From Streptococcus sp. HMSC078D09 (lineage in GTDB: Bacteria; Bacillota; Bacilli; Lactobacillales; Streptococcaceae), in the NCBI RefSeq assembly GCF_001813675.1, contig NZ_KV813650.1, positions 253,114 through 317,113 on the forward strand: 64,000 nt of DNA, read 5' to 3'. Below the pieces are notes generated by a model that saw only the letters and a program-made list of their open reading frames with translations, was not told where the DNA came from and ran no database searches. Shown piece after piece: positions 31,787-40,075 of this stretch; position 1 is the stretch's first letter, and each line of letters begins with the position of its first letter. Both the position numbers and the translations under genes were made by a program.

Positions 31787-31986
31787 GGACGTAGTGGACA
31801 AAGAAAAAATAGGAGATTGACGCTGTGTTCCATGAACACAAGGAAATCTATCTTTTTTTTACAGTCCTCCGTCCGGATTCAGTTATAAGATACTAAGGGC
31901 GTCAAAAGTCAAAGTGAAAATAGGAAACTTGACGAAGAAACTTTAGTTTCTAGGAAAGTTTCTCTTTTTCACCCAGACTTTAGCCC
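31787..31986. repeat. Tandem pair of covarying hairpin elements inside the aco operon
   Basis: Copy 1 (31787-31874) and copy 2 (31897-31986) share the layout TAAGATA-n4-AAGG, helix, ATAGGA, TTGACG-like, apical hairpin, AGGAAA, return strand. Bases of the helices differ but stay complementary: GGACG/CGTCC versus GGGC/GCCC; AGATT/AATCT versus AAACTT/AAGTTT; GTGTTC/GAACAC versus AGAAAC/GTTTCT. Confidence 0.75.
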
Positions 31987-32027
31987 GTGCTCTAATTTAA
32001 ATGACATTACATAATTTATGTTATGTA

Positions 32028-33020
32028 TTATTCTTTGTTATATGTTTTACGAATAGCATCTTTGATGCTTTCAACTGTTGGAATCATTGCATTTTCAAGG
32101 TTTTGTGCGTAAGGCATTGGCACATCTTCCCCCGCACAACGGCGGATTGGTGCATCCAAGTAATCAAATGCTTCTGATTCAGAAATAATAGCTGAAATTT
32201 CACCAATATAGCCACTTGTTTTGTGGGCATCATTGACAAGGACTACTTTTCCTGTTTTCTTGACAGAATTAATGATGATCTCTTTATCGAGTGGGACCAA
32301 GGTCCGTGGGTCTACTACTTCTACTGAGATGCCTTCTTCTGCCAATTCTTCAGCAGCTTGCATCACGCGACGAAGCATTTTCCCGTAGGTTACAACAGTG
32401 ACATCTGTACCTTCGCGTTTGATTTCTCCGACACCAAGCGGAATCGTGTAGTCCGGATCAACAGGCACTTCCCCTTTTTGGTTGAATTCTGATTTGTATT
32501 CCAGAATGATAACGGGGTTGTTATCACGGATAGATGACTTGAGAAGTCCCTTCATATCCGCTGGCGTACCAGGAGCAACAACTTTCAAACCAGGAATATG
32601 AGTAAACCATGATTCCAAAGATTGGGAGTGTTGAGCTGCAGATCCAACTCCATTCCCAGCAGCACAGCGAATGGTCATCGGTACTTGACCTTTCCCGCCA
32701 AACATGTAGCGAGTCTTAGCAGCTTGGTTGACAATAGCATCCATGGCAATTACTGAGAAATCCATGAAGGTCATATCAACGATTGGGCGAAGTCCAGTCA
32801 TGGCTGCACCAGCTGCTGCACCTGAAATTGCAGCCTCAGAAATCGGACAGTCACGGACACGTTCTGGACCAAACTCTTCCAGCATCCCTACAGAAGTCCC
32901 GAAGTCTCCACCGAACACTCCGACATCTTCTCCCATCAACAATACATTTTCGTCGCGACGCATTTCCTCAGACATAGCAAGGATAATGGTATCGCGGAAA
33001 GACATTAATTTAGTTTCCAT
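32028..33020 (-). CDS. acoB: 2-oxoacid (acetoin/pyruvate) dehydrogenase E1 beta subunit
   Basis: 330 residues of the transketolase pyrimidine-binding and C-terminal domains: VLLMGEDVGVFGGDFGTS near the start, with the conserved Glu that activates thiamine diphosphate; QAAKTRYMFGG; and the C-terminal VEVVDPRTLVPLD. It forms the alpha2beta2 E1 with the product of acoA, which ends 16 bp upstream. Whether the complex acts on acetoin or mainly pyruvate cannot be settled by sequence; in streptococci these names are used for the same operon. Confidence 0.93.
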   Translation of the reverse strand: METKLMSFRDTIILAMSEEMRRDENVLLMGEDVGVFGGDFGTSVGMLEEFGPERVRDCPISEAAISGAAAGAAMTGLRPIVDMTFMDFSVIAMDAIVNQAAKTRYMFGGKGQVPMTIRCAAGNGVGSAAQHSQSLESWFTHIPGLKVVAPGTPADMKGLLKSSIRDNNPVIILEYKSEFNQKGEVPVDPDYTIPLGVGEIKREGTDVTVVTYGKMLRRVMQAAEELAEEGISVEVVDPRTLVPLDKEIIINSVKKTGKVVLVNDAHKTSGYIGEISAIISESEAFDYLDAPIRRCAGEDVPMPYAQNLENAMIPTVESIKDAIRKTYNKE

Positions 33021-33036
33021 AATTCTCTACTCCCCC

Positions 33037-34008
33037 TTAGTCTGCGTAAATATCTTCGAAAGCTGATTCGAGTGGAGGGAATGGGCTTTCTTCCGCAAAT
33101 TTCACTGAAGCTTCAACTGCTTCTTTTACTTCTTCTTGGATCTGATCCAATTCTTCTGCGCTCGCAATCTCATTTTCAAGGAGATACTTGCGAAGGTTTT
33201 CGATTGGATCTTTCTTCTTCCACTCTTCGACTTCTTCACGGGTCCGGTATTTACCAGGGTCTGAAGATGAGTGACCAAGCCAACGATAGGTGACACTCTC
33301 GATCAAGACAGGGCCTTTACCAGAGCGGACGTGATCGACTGCCTTCTTAAATCCTTCATAGACATCAATAACGTTGTTCCCATCAGGAATAAACATTCCA
33401 GGAATGCCGTAAGCAGCACTACGCTCGTGGATATGCTCCACATTGGTCATTTTCTTGATATCTGCTGAGATTCCGTAACCGTTATTGATACAGTAGAAAA
33501 TAACTGGCAGATTCCAGATAGAAGCCATATTGACCGCTTCGTGGAAGACACCTTCGTTGGTTGCGCCGTCCCCAAAGAAGCAGACGACAATCTTACCAGT
33601 CTTTTTCATTTGTTGAGTAAGGGCAGCACCTACTGCAATTCCCATACCACCACCAACGATCCCGTTAGCACCAAGGTTACCAGCATCGAGGTCAGCGATA
33701 TGCATGGAGCCACCCTTCCCTTTACAAGTACCCGTATATTTCCCCAGGATTTCAGCCATCATGCCATTCAAATCGATTCCTTTAGCAATGGCTTGTCCGT
33801 GTCCACGGTGGTTAGATGTCAGCAAATCATCGTCGTTTAAAGCCAACATCGCTCCAACGTTAGCCGCTTCTTCCCCAACAGAAAAGTGCGTCATACCAGG
33901 CACTTTCCCTTTTTTTACTAACTGTGCAATTTTTAAGTCCATGCGACGGATTTCTTCCATTTTACGGAACATTTCCAATAAGAGACTTTTATCTAATGTT
34001 GCCATCAT
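33037..34008 (-). CDS. acoA: 2-oxoacid (acetoin/pyruvate) dehydrogenase E1 alpha subunit
   Basis: 323 residues. The thiamine diphosphate motif GDGATNEGVFHEAVNMA runs through to CINN (about 165-195). The conserved phosphorylation-loop-like segment YRWLGHSSSDPGKYR is present. It performs the thiamine-dependent decarboxylation together with AcoB. It is the first gene of the operon, with AAAGGCGA before the start, a consensus-like promoter and a probable cre site. Confidence 0.93.
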   Translation of the reverse strand: MMATLDKSLLLEMFRKMEEIRRMDLKIAQLVKKGKVPGMTHFSVGEEAANVGAMLALNDDDLLTSNHRGHGQAIAKGIDLNGMMAEILGKYTGTCKGKGGSMHIADLDAGNLGANGIVGGGMGIAVGAALTQQMKKTGKIVVCFFGDGATNEGVFHEAVNMASIWNLPVIFYCINNGYGISADIKKMTNVEHIHERSAAYGIPGMFIPDGNNVIDVYEGFKKAVDHVRSGKGPVLIESVTYRWLGHSSSDPGKYRTREEVEEWKKKDPIENLRKYLLENEIASAEELDQIQEEVKEAVEASVKFAEESPFPPLESAFEDIYAD

Positions 34009-34041
34009 TTCGCCTTTCTTAGCATTTATTCATTCATTTTT

Positions 34042-34070
34042 ATTCTAGCCAAATATGAAAGCACTGTCAA
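34042..34070 (-). promoter_or_regulatory. aco operon promoter with overlapping cre-like site
   Basis: On the - strand: TTGACA (34070-34065), 17 bp, TAGAAT (34047-34042). ATGAAAGCACTGTCAA at 34055-34070 matches the catabolite-responsive element consensus (WTGNNARCGNWWWCAW) at 14 of 16 positions and covers the -35 and spacer. CcpA bound here would repress the operon when glucose is plentiful. Confidence 0.7.
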
Positions 34071-34086
34071 AAATAATGCTCAAATG

Positions 34087-34156
34087 ATTTCACAAACTAT
34101 ATACCTTGGAGGGAGGTTTTATAAGCATTTTCAACTTCAAATAAACCATTTCACAA
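34087..34156 (-). promoter_or_regulatory. Two Rex-type half-sites upstream of the aco promoter
   Basis: ATTTCACAA occurs at 34087-34095 and 34148-34156 in the same orientation, 61 bp apart (near six helical turns). It is half of the Rex consensus TTGTGAAATATTTCACAA. Rex senses NADH/NAD and is known to control pyruvate dehydrogenase genes in streptococci. The second halves are poorly conserved. Confidence 0.45.
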
Positions 34157-34187
34157 ACTTTTCTTTCATAAGATTACATTAAAATAT

Positions 34188-34218
34188 AAAAAAACCGATA
34201 GGATCCTATCCTACCGGT
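34188..34218 (-). terminator. Terminator of the ATP-grasp/esterase cluster
   Basis: On the - strand ACCGGTAGGA pairs with TCCTATCGGT, followed by a T-run. It lies just after the ATP-grasp gene. Confidence 0.85.
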
Positions 34219-34225
34219 CGTTATC

Positions 34226-35392
34226 TTATGATTGGCGTTGGCCAAAGTCATGAATCATTTGTTCCAATTCTTCACGACTAGGTGTAGTAAGCATATAGAG
34301 GTAATCTCCCTGAAGTTCCGCAAAGGCCGCTGGCATGTCTTTCTTGACACGGAATTGATCATGGTATTTAGCCAAAACTTCTTCCTCTGACAGAGCATAA
34401 GCTGCATTGGCACGACGAGAGGTTGCCAAGCAATAAAGAGGCTCAAACTCAGAAGCTGGGAAAGGTTCTCCTGCTACAATGGCGGCATAGCCACGGTACA
34501 AATCAATCGAGTGAGCGTAGTTGTAGACATCGATGGTAAAGCCACCTGCAGGGCGATTATTGTACTCTATCGCAATATAGTCATCCCCATCGCGGAAGAA
34601 CTCAATGTGGAAGAAACGTTCCTTCATGCCAAAAGCTTTGACAATGGCTTCCCCGTATTGACGCAATATTGGATCCATCTCTTTGAGGACATAATAAGAA
34701 TTGTCCATCTTGTAGAGCATCAAATCGAGTGGCGTATAGGCATAGTCAAAAGTAGTCGAGAAGACAATATTACCATCGCGATCGACCAGACCATCAAAGG
34801 TACAAATCTCACTAGAAGTGACGAATTTCTCAAAGAAATACTCCGTATGTCCATCCCATTCTGCCTTGAAATGATCTACATCTTCTGGTGTTTCAAGTTT
34901 AAAGGTCGCCGCTGCTCCTACTCCATTGTCAGGTTTGGCAATCAATGGCAACCCAATCTTCTTCACGGCCTTATCAATGTCTTTTTCTGTTTTAACCACA
35001 GCACCCGGAACGACTGGGACTCCAGCCTTCTTGAAGAGTTTCTTCATTTCGGATTTGAACTTGGTTTTCTTCAGATCTTTTGGCTTAGCCCCGAAGACAT
35101 TGAATTGCTCCCGAAGCGCCGCATCCAATTCCAACCAGTATTCATTGTGGGATTCGATACGGTCGATTGGACCATGTTTGTAAAAGAGAAAGGCTACCGC
35201 ACGCTTCACTTCATCCAGATTTTCCAAATTTTCAACACGGAAATATTCTGTTAAGCTGTTGCGCAAAGGCTCATCTAACTGTTCATATGGCTCTTGACCA
35301 ATTCCCAAGACAGTAATCCCTTTATTAGCCAATTCAATTGTAAATTGTTGGAAGTTTTGTGGGTAATATGGTGAAATAACGATATAATTCAT
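34226..35392 (-). CDS. ATP-grasp ligase-like protein
   Basis: 388 residues. An N-terminal Rossmann-like preATP-grasp part (MNYIVISPYYPQNFQQF) is followed by an ATP-grasp domain: KTKFKSEMKKLFKKAGVPVVPG, the ATP lysine segment IAKPDNGVGAAATF, EKFVTSSEICTFDG, and metal-binding EYNNRPAGGFTID (about 270). Such enzymes join a carboxylate to an amine through an acyl phosphate. It is last of a three-gene group with two esterases. The pathway is unknown; peptide or cofactor modification is possible. Confidence 0.8.
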   Translation of the reverse strand: MNYIVISPYYPQNFQQFTIELANKGITVLGIGQEPYEQLDEPLRNSLTEYFRVENLENLDEVKRAVAFLFYKHGPIDRIESHNEYWLELDAALREQFNVFGAKPKDLKKTKFKSEMKKLFKKAGVPVVPGAVVKTEKDIDKAVKKIGLPLIAKPDNGVGAAATFKLETPEDVDHFKAEWDGHTEYFFEKFVTSSEICTFDGLVDRDGNIVFSTTFDYAYTPLDLMLYKMDNSYYVLKEMDPILRQYGEAIVKAFGMKERFFHIEFFRDGDDYIAIEYNNRPAGGFTIDVYNYAHSIDLYRGYAAIVAGEPFPASEFEPLYCLATSRRANAAYALSEEEVLAKYHDQFRVKKDMPAAFAELQGDYLYMLTTPSREELEQMIHDFGQRQS

Positions 35393-35413
35393 TGAGGTCT
35401 CCTCCCTTTTTAC

Positions 35414-36154
35414 TTAAAGATGCATTTGGCCTAGGAAGTATGGCATTTGTTTGCGCCACCATTCCCAATCGTGGGCAACATCATGTCCCCATTCAGCGAA
35501 CCATGCAGGAATATTTTTGTGATCAAAGGCTTCTTTCAGTTTGTAGAAAGATGGAAGTCCATCTTGTTCCCAAGCTCCTAAACCAGTACAAATAACGATT
35601 TCGGCCTGACGGTAACGATCGATAAACCAGCCATCATTTTGGTTCCAAATATAATCAGATGGAGAATTTTGGTAAATGGCTTCATCGCCTCCAAAATCAC
35701 CAACAAAGAAACGAGCGTCATAGACACCACTCAAGGCAATCACTTTGTTGAAGACATCTGGATGTTGCAAGAAGAAATTGAGCGCGTGGTAGGCTCCCAT
35801 AGAGCAACCAGTTGTCATCATCGGATTAAACCAGCCTGTTTTGTGTTTGATAAAAGGAATGGCTTCTTCAATCACATAGCGTTCATAAGCTCGGTGCATT
35901 TCTGCTCGATCGTGAGGATTCTTCCAATTACAAAGCCAGCTATCACTATCCACACTCGAAAGGGTAAAGAATTGAACCCGTCCTTCTTCGATAAACTGAG
36001 CACAAGCATCAATCATACCAAAGTCATAGTACTCGTTATGGCTTCCACCTGATGAAGCAAAGACTACAACAGGAATCCCTGCGTGTCCATAGCGATTCAA
36101 ATACATTTCACGGTTGAGTTGGCCACTCCAGTGGCTTAAATGTTCAATATTCAT
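35414..36154 (-). CDS. Alpha/beta-hydrolase esterase (COG4947-like)
   Basis: 246 residues without a signal peptide. The nucleophile elbow is TTGCSMGAYHALNF (Ser about 120), and the C-terminal WGHDVAHDWEWW provides the catalytic His. The N-terminal VVVFASSGGSHNEYYDFG likely forms the oxyanion hole. Family members are esterases with few known substrates. It sits between the ATP-grasp gene (22 bp) and a second esterase (40 bp), with AGAGGGAAC before the start. Confidence 0.82.
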   Translation of the reverse strand: MNIEHLSHWSGQLNREMYLNRYGHAGIPVVVFASSGGSHNEYYDFGMIDACAQFIEEGRVQFFTLSSVDSDSWLCNWKNPHDRAEMHRAYERYVIEEAIPFIKHKTGWFNPMMTTGCSMGAYHALNFFLQHPDVFNKVIALSGVYDARFFVGDFGGDEAIYQNSPSDYIWNQNDGWFIDRYRQAEIVICTGLGAWEQDGLPSFYKLKEAFDHKNIPAWFAEWGHDVAHDWEWWRKQMPYFLGQMHL

Positions 36155-36193
36155 AAGTTCCCTCTTTCTCTATAATTCTTTATTTACAGGCTA

Positions 36194-37021
36194 TTAATCC
36201 CATTTTTCTGCCAAAAAACGAAGGCATTCTGGTAAATGTTCAGCCCAAGCTTCTTCATGGTGAATAGCACCGGATTGAATCCGAATGGCAATATGATTGA
36301 GATCGACTCCTTGTTGAATGACATCGTGATAGTAACGAAGGGATGAGTCAATATAGGCTTGCTTGATATTCCCCGCCATCAGCGTTTTATCTGTATCATC
36401 CGCCTCTTCAGTCCCCACATAGATGTAGATCCGTTGATCTGCATATAGATTCTTGCGCTCGATATAGCGGTCAAAGGCCTCTTGGTGCAACCAGTTAGCA
36501 GAGGAGAAGACTCCCAGACAACCAATTTGGTCTTGGTACTCTAAGCCCAAGAATTGGGTAATATTCCCACCCAAGGAAGATCCAATCATGGCCGTATGTT
36601 CTCGATCAGCAAGAGTCCGGTATTCTTGGTCGATAAAAGGTTTCACCACCTCCATGACAAATTCGCCGTACTCAACTCCCTTGCCACCAAATTGCATGCC
36701 AGGAATATTGGATTCCTTGTACTTCCAGGCAGAGTATTCATTCATGCGTTGGAAACCATCATTATCGATCGCAACAACAATCATGCGACTAATATCGGGA
36801 TTCCGCTTAATAGCTGGAATGACTTTCCAGGAATGACCCGCATAAGCTTCCTTGCTGTACAAAACGTTTTGCCCATCGTGAAAATAAACCACAGGGTAAC
36901 GTCTATCAGTATCCGTTTCATAATTCTTAGGTAATAAGACTCGCACACGACGGAGTTTTCCGGTATAAGGCACTTTCAACTCGTGTGTCTTCATATCTAA
37001 ATAAAAATAGGATTTGTTCAT
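36194..37021 (-). CDS. Esterase of the enterochelin-esterase/esterase-D family
   Basis: 275 residues. VLLPKNYETDTDRRYPVVYFHDGQNV is the typical start of the family, the elbow is MIGSSLGGNITQF (Ser about 147), and HHEEAWAEHLPECLRF near the end holds the catalytic His. It is cytoplasmic, with no signal. It is first in the three-gene group with the COG4947-like esterase and the ATP-grasp protein. The ribosome site is weak. Confidence 0.83.
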   Translation of the reverse strand: MNKSYFYLDMKTHELKVPYTGKLRRVRVLLPKNYETDTDRRYPVVYFHDGQNVLYSKEAYAGHSWKVIPAIKRNPDISRMIVVAIDNDGFQRMNEYSAWKYKESNIPGMQFGGKGVEYGEFVMEVVKPFIDQEYRTLADREHTAMIGSSLGGNITQFLGLEYQDQIGCLGVFSSANWLHQEAFDRYIERKNLYADQRIYIYVGTEEADDTDKTLMAGNIKQAYIDSSLRYYHDVIQQGVDLNHIAIRIQSGAIHHEEAWAEHLPECLRFLAEKWD

Positions 37022-37073
37022 TGTCAGAAAACTCTCTATATTCTAAATTTTATTCATTATACCATTTTTAGAA

Positions 37074-37104
37074 GAAAAAGTCTGGATTTTCTCCAAACTT
37101 TTTC
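37074..37104 (-). terminator. Terminator of trmFO
   Basis: AAAAAGTTTGGAG and a complementary CCAGACTTTTT on the - strand form a stem followed by T, just past the trmFO stop. Confidence 0.75.
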
Positions 37105-37114
37105 CTTTCTTGAG

Positions 37115-38449
37115 TTATTTTTCCATAAACTGAGCCAAATCTTGTAAAGAACGTTCGGCAATTTTCTCATACCGTTCCTTTTTATCTCGAATGCGTGGTC
37201 CTTCCAGCTCCTTGATAATTCCAAAATTGACATTCATCGGTTGGAAATGCTTGCTGTCGGCATGGGTAATATAGTGAGCCAGGCTTCCGATAGCTGTCGT
37301 TTCAGGGAAAATCGCTGCTTCTTCTCCTTTGAAAAGGCGAGCTGCATTGATTCCAGCTACCAAACCTGAGGCTGCTGACTCAACATAGCCTTCTACCCCT
37401 GTCATTTGGCCTGCAAAGAAGAGGTTCGGTTGTTTCTTAGAACGGTAGGTTTGTTCAAGCAGATTTGGAGAATCCATGTAGGAATTGCGGTGCATGACTC
37501 CGTATCTGACAAACTCCGCATGTTCCAAACCTGGAATCATTTGGAAGACCCGTTTTTGTTCGCCCCATTTAAGGTGAGTTTGGAAGCCAACGATATTGTA
37601 GAGGCTGGCAGCCGCATTGTCTTGGCGCAACTGAACGACTGCATAGGGTGTCTTAAACTCCCCATCACGTGGCCCTTTGTAATCATCTGGATACTCGAGT
37701 CCAACTGGTTTCATAGGGCCATAGAGCATAGTTTTGATGCCTCGTTTGGCCATGACTTCAATGGGCATACAACCTTCAAAATACTTTTCTTTTTCAAAAG
37801 AGTTGAGCGGGGCTTCTTCTGCATTGACCAAGGCCTCGTGAAAATCCATAAATTCTTGTTTGGTCATTGGGCAGTTGAGATAGGCTGCTTCTCCCTTGTC
37901 ATAGCGTGACTTGAGATAGACCTTGTTCATATCGACCGTATTGACATCGATGATTGGAGCTGCTGCATCATAGAAATAGAAACCATCTCCACCATTGAGG
38001 GCATGGATCTTTTCTGCCAAGGCATCACTGGTTAGAGGCCCTGTTGCGACCACTGTGATGGCATCTGTCGGCAATTCCGTAATTTCATCACGAATGACTT
38101 CAATAAGAGGGTGTTGGGATACCTTCTCCGTTACCCGACTAGCAAAGCCTTCCCGGTCCACTGCCAGTGCTCCACCAGCTGGTACACGAGTCGCTTCTGC
38201 TGCTTCAAGGATGACAGAACCAAGACGGCGCATTTCTTCTTTGAGGAGCCCGACAGCATTGGTGAGAGAATCCCCACGAAGAGAGTTGGAACACACTAAC
38301 TCAGCAAAGTTGTCTGTTTTATGTTGCGGAGTGGATTTGACCCCACGCATTTCATAGAGCTTGACCGGAATTCCCTGTTGGGCAATCTGGTAAGCTGCTT
38401 CCGAGCCTGCAAGGCCCGCACCGATCACATTGATATAAGATTGAGACAT
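37115..38449 (-). CDS. trmFO: Folate-dependent tRNA (uracil-54) methyltransferase TrmFO
   Basis: 444 residues, the family length. It transfers a methylene from methylenetetrahydrofolate to U54 in the T-loop of tRNA, using FADH2. Visible: the FAD motif [17 protein letters not shown] at the N-terminus, [12 protein letters not shown], a conserved CSNSLRG segment with the catalytic-type Cys (about 53), and [16 protein letters not shown] near the end. Start 38449 is preferred over the longer form because AAGAGGT precedes it and the FAD motif begins within ten residues. Confidence 0.96.
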   Translation of the reverse strand: MSQSYINVIGAGLAGSEAAYQIAQQGIPVKLYEMRGVKSTPQHKTDNFAELVCSNSLRGDSLTNAVGLLKEEMRRLGSVILEAAEATRVPAGGALAVDREGFASRVTEKVSQHPLIEVIRDEITELPTDAITVVATGPLTSDALAEKIHALNGGDGFYFYDAAAPIIDVNTVDMNKVYLKSRYDKGEAAYLNCPMTKQEFMDFHEALVNAEEAPLNSFEKEKYFEGCMPIEVMAKRGIKTMLYGPMKPVGLEYPDDYKGPRDGEFKTPYAVVQLRQDNAAASLYNIVGFQTHLKWGEQKRVFQMIPGLEHAEFVRYGVMHRNSYMDSPNLLEQTYRSKKQPNLFFAGQMTGVEGYVESAASGLVAGINAARLFKGEEAAIFPETTAIGSLAHYITHADSKHFQPMNVNFGIIKELEGPRIRDKKERYEKIAERSLQDLAQFMEK

Positions 38450-38556
38450 GACACTAATACCTCTTTGGGTATCAAAACACCTCACTGAACTGTTAGACAC
38501 CCACAAATCTTTCTAATTTTCTACTTGGTCCATTATACCAAAAAGCCAAGTAAAAA

Positions 38557-38584
38557 GACAGGGAAGCTTTTCCTTCCTGTCTTA
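38557..38584 (-). terminator. Terminator of satD-satE
   Basis: On the - strand AAGACAGGAAGG and CTTCCCTGTCTT form a stem followed by T5, downstream of satE. Confidence 0.85.
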
Positions 38585-38603
38585 GACTTTACTATTTATT
38601 TTC

Positions 38604-39308
38604 TTATAGACACAACCAAGCTGCTAAGAGGGCAGAGAGGATACTGAACAAGGACCCGATCAAGTAATACTCCGCAAAGGCTGGATTCTCCGAAATTTTA
38701 TTGTAGCGGGCGATGGATTTGGCTGTAAATACTAGGCCGATAGAAGCAAATTGCCCATAGGTGAGACAAGCGCCGATCACCAAACGCTCTAAAAAGCCAA
38801 TCATGGAACCAGCCCCAGTGATCGTATCCATTTTCTTCTTGCTGGTGGGTTGATACTTGGCAAACAGAATTTTAAAGGCAATATTGCTCGGTTTCCCAAC
38901 TAGGAGGACATAAAAGATTAGATTTAAAGTGTCCAGAGGCAGATAGGTCGAACCATTCTTCGCTCCTAAAAGGACTAGACACGTCAAGATGCCAATATGC
39001 AAGACTTGATCCAAGGCAAAGGTCCATGCGGTTGGTAATTTCAATTGCTTCTGCACGATCGGTTTTAAGAAATCTATTCCAGCATGAGTTAGTAAAATGA
39101 CCAAGCAAATCCACCACAAGTCTAAATGAAAGAGCGAAACAACGAACAAAGGCAAAGCCACATACAGAATGTGAAGTCCGAGCACCTTCTTATCCTGATC
39201 CTTGCGATCCGCCATCTTCTGACTTTGAAAATAATAATCCGATAACAAATGACAAATCAACAAGAGGATCAAATATGGATTCGTTACGATACTAGACAAT
39301 CCGCTCAT
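38604..39308 (-). CDS. satE: DUF3307 membrane protein (SatE-like)
   Basis: 234 residues with about seven membrane helices. The N-terminal LLICHLLSDYYFQSQKMADRK is the DUF3307 signature. In Streptococcus mutans the corresponding genes satD and satE follow the secretion/acid-tolerance locus. It overlaps the satD gene by 17 bp, so the two are coupled. The membrane partner may relay the signal made or sensed by SatD. No transport motif is visible. Confidence 0.8.
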   Translation of the reverse strand: MSGLSSIVTNPYLILLLICHLLSDYYFQSQKMADRKDQDKKVLGLHILYVALPLFVVSLFHLDLWWICLVILLTHAGIDFLKPIVQKQLKLPTAWTFALDQVLHIGILTCLVLLGAKNGSTYLPLDTLNLIFYVLLVGKPSNIAFKILFAKYQPTSKKKMDTITGAGSMIGFLERLVIGACLTYGQFASIGLVFTAKSIARYNKISENPAFAEYYLIGSLFSILSALLAAWLCL

Positions 39309-39969
39309 GGGCCTCTCCTTTCTCTAAGCTATGAATACAAGCTAGTGTTGCTGCTCGTCCCCGTAAATAAACACGAATACTGCTACTTTTTAAGCGCTTG
39401 GACAGAGCACTTGGGTTAAGCCCTAGCGATTGAGCCAAATCTTGCTGACTAAAGTTTTCACTATAGACAGATCTCTTTAGCAGATTGAGCAGGATCTCTT
39501 CCTGACTCTCTCTCCAGCCCGAACGTATGGCCTCTCCAGAAGCGATGAGCGCATTCACCACTAAGTCCTGGTTGTCATTACCGCTCAAAAAATAGATCTG
39601 GGTATTGCCATAATCATTTTTCTGATGGACCAGATTAATGGCTGCGCGTGCATTCCAATAGGCTGGTCCATCTGCACCGATACTTTGCAGAGGATCAATA
39701 TCCGTTACAATCTCCCCGAGGCCAATGCCGAAACGAAGTTGAGTCGGTTTTAGTTCTGAACGCAAGGTATCGATAATTTGAAAAACGGGAGCCTCTACTT
39801 TCAAAAGCGCCTGAAACTCATCGCCCAAAGTTAAGGTAAAAGCCGATGCTAGGCAGTCTTTAAAAAGCTCATTGATCTTTTGAAGCGTTTTTTCTAACTG
39901 TTTTTGCAGATCAAAACGTTCTTGTACGATTTTGGAATCAATCACATCTGCAATCAAGGCAAGATACAT
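39292..39969 (-). CDS. satD: SatD-family protein: cyclase-like domain plus HTH
   Basis: 225 residues. The first 140 follow the order of a class III nucleotide cyclase: IADVIDS in the place of the first metal motif, FTLTLGDEFQALL, RFGIGLGEIVT, GADGPAYWNARAAI. The C-terminus (about 165-205) is a helix-turn-helix, SQQDLAQSLGLNPSALSKRL. It is therefore probably a nucleotide-responsive DNA-binding protein. The gene has AAGGAGG and sits beside an array of ATGTCTATTATAACG sites that it may bind. The family name is sure; cyclase homology is my reading. Confidence 0.78.
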   Translation of the reverse strand: MYLALIADVIDSKIVQERFDLQKQLEKTLQKINELFKDCLASAFTLTLGDEFQALLKVEAPVFQIIDTLRSELKPTQLRFGIGLGEIVTDIDPLQSIGADGPAYWNARAAINLVHQKNDYGNTQIYFLSGNDNQDLVVNALIASGEAIRSGWRESQEEILLNLLKRSVYSENFSQQDLAQSLGLNPSALSKRLKSSSIRVYLRGRAATLACIHSLEKGEAHERIV

Positions 39970-39983
39970 AAGCCCACCTCCTT

Positions 39984-40059
39984 ATGTCTATTATAACGAA
40001 AAAAACACAAAATGTCTATTGTAACAGACATTTATAAAAATTGCCGTTATAATAGACAT
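39984..40059. promoter_or_regulatory. satD promoter inside an inverted operator array
   Basis: ATGTCTATTATAACG (39984-39998) and its exact reverse complement CGTTATAATAGACAT (40045-40059) flank a central palindrome AATGTCT-n8-AGACATT (40011-40032). On -, TAGACA (40018-40013), 17 bp, TATAAT (39995-39990) forms the satD promoter. On +, CAGACA (40025-40030), 17 bp, TATAAT (40048-40053) forms a mirror promoter pointing into the 3' end of topA. Confidence 0.7.
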
Positions 40060-40075
40060 TGAATTGTTTGAAAAC

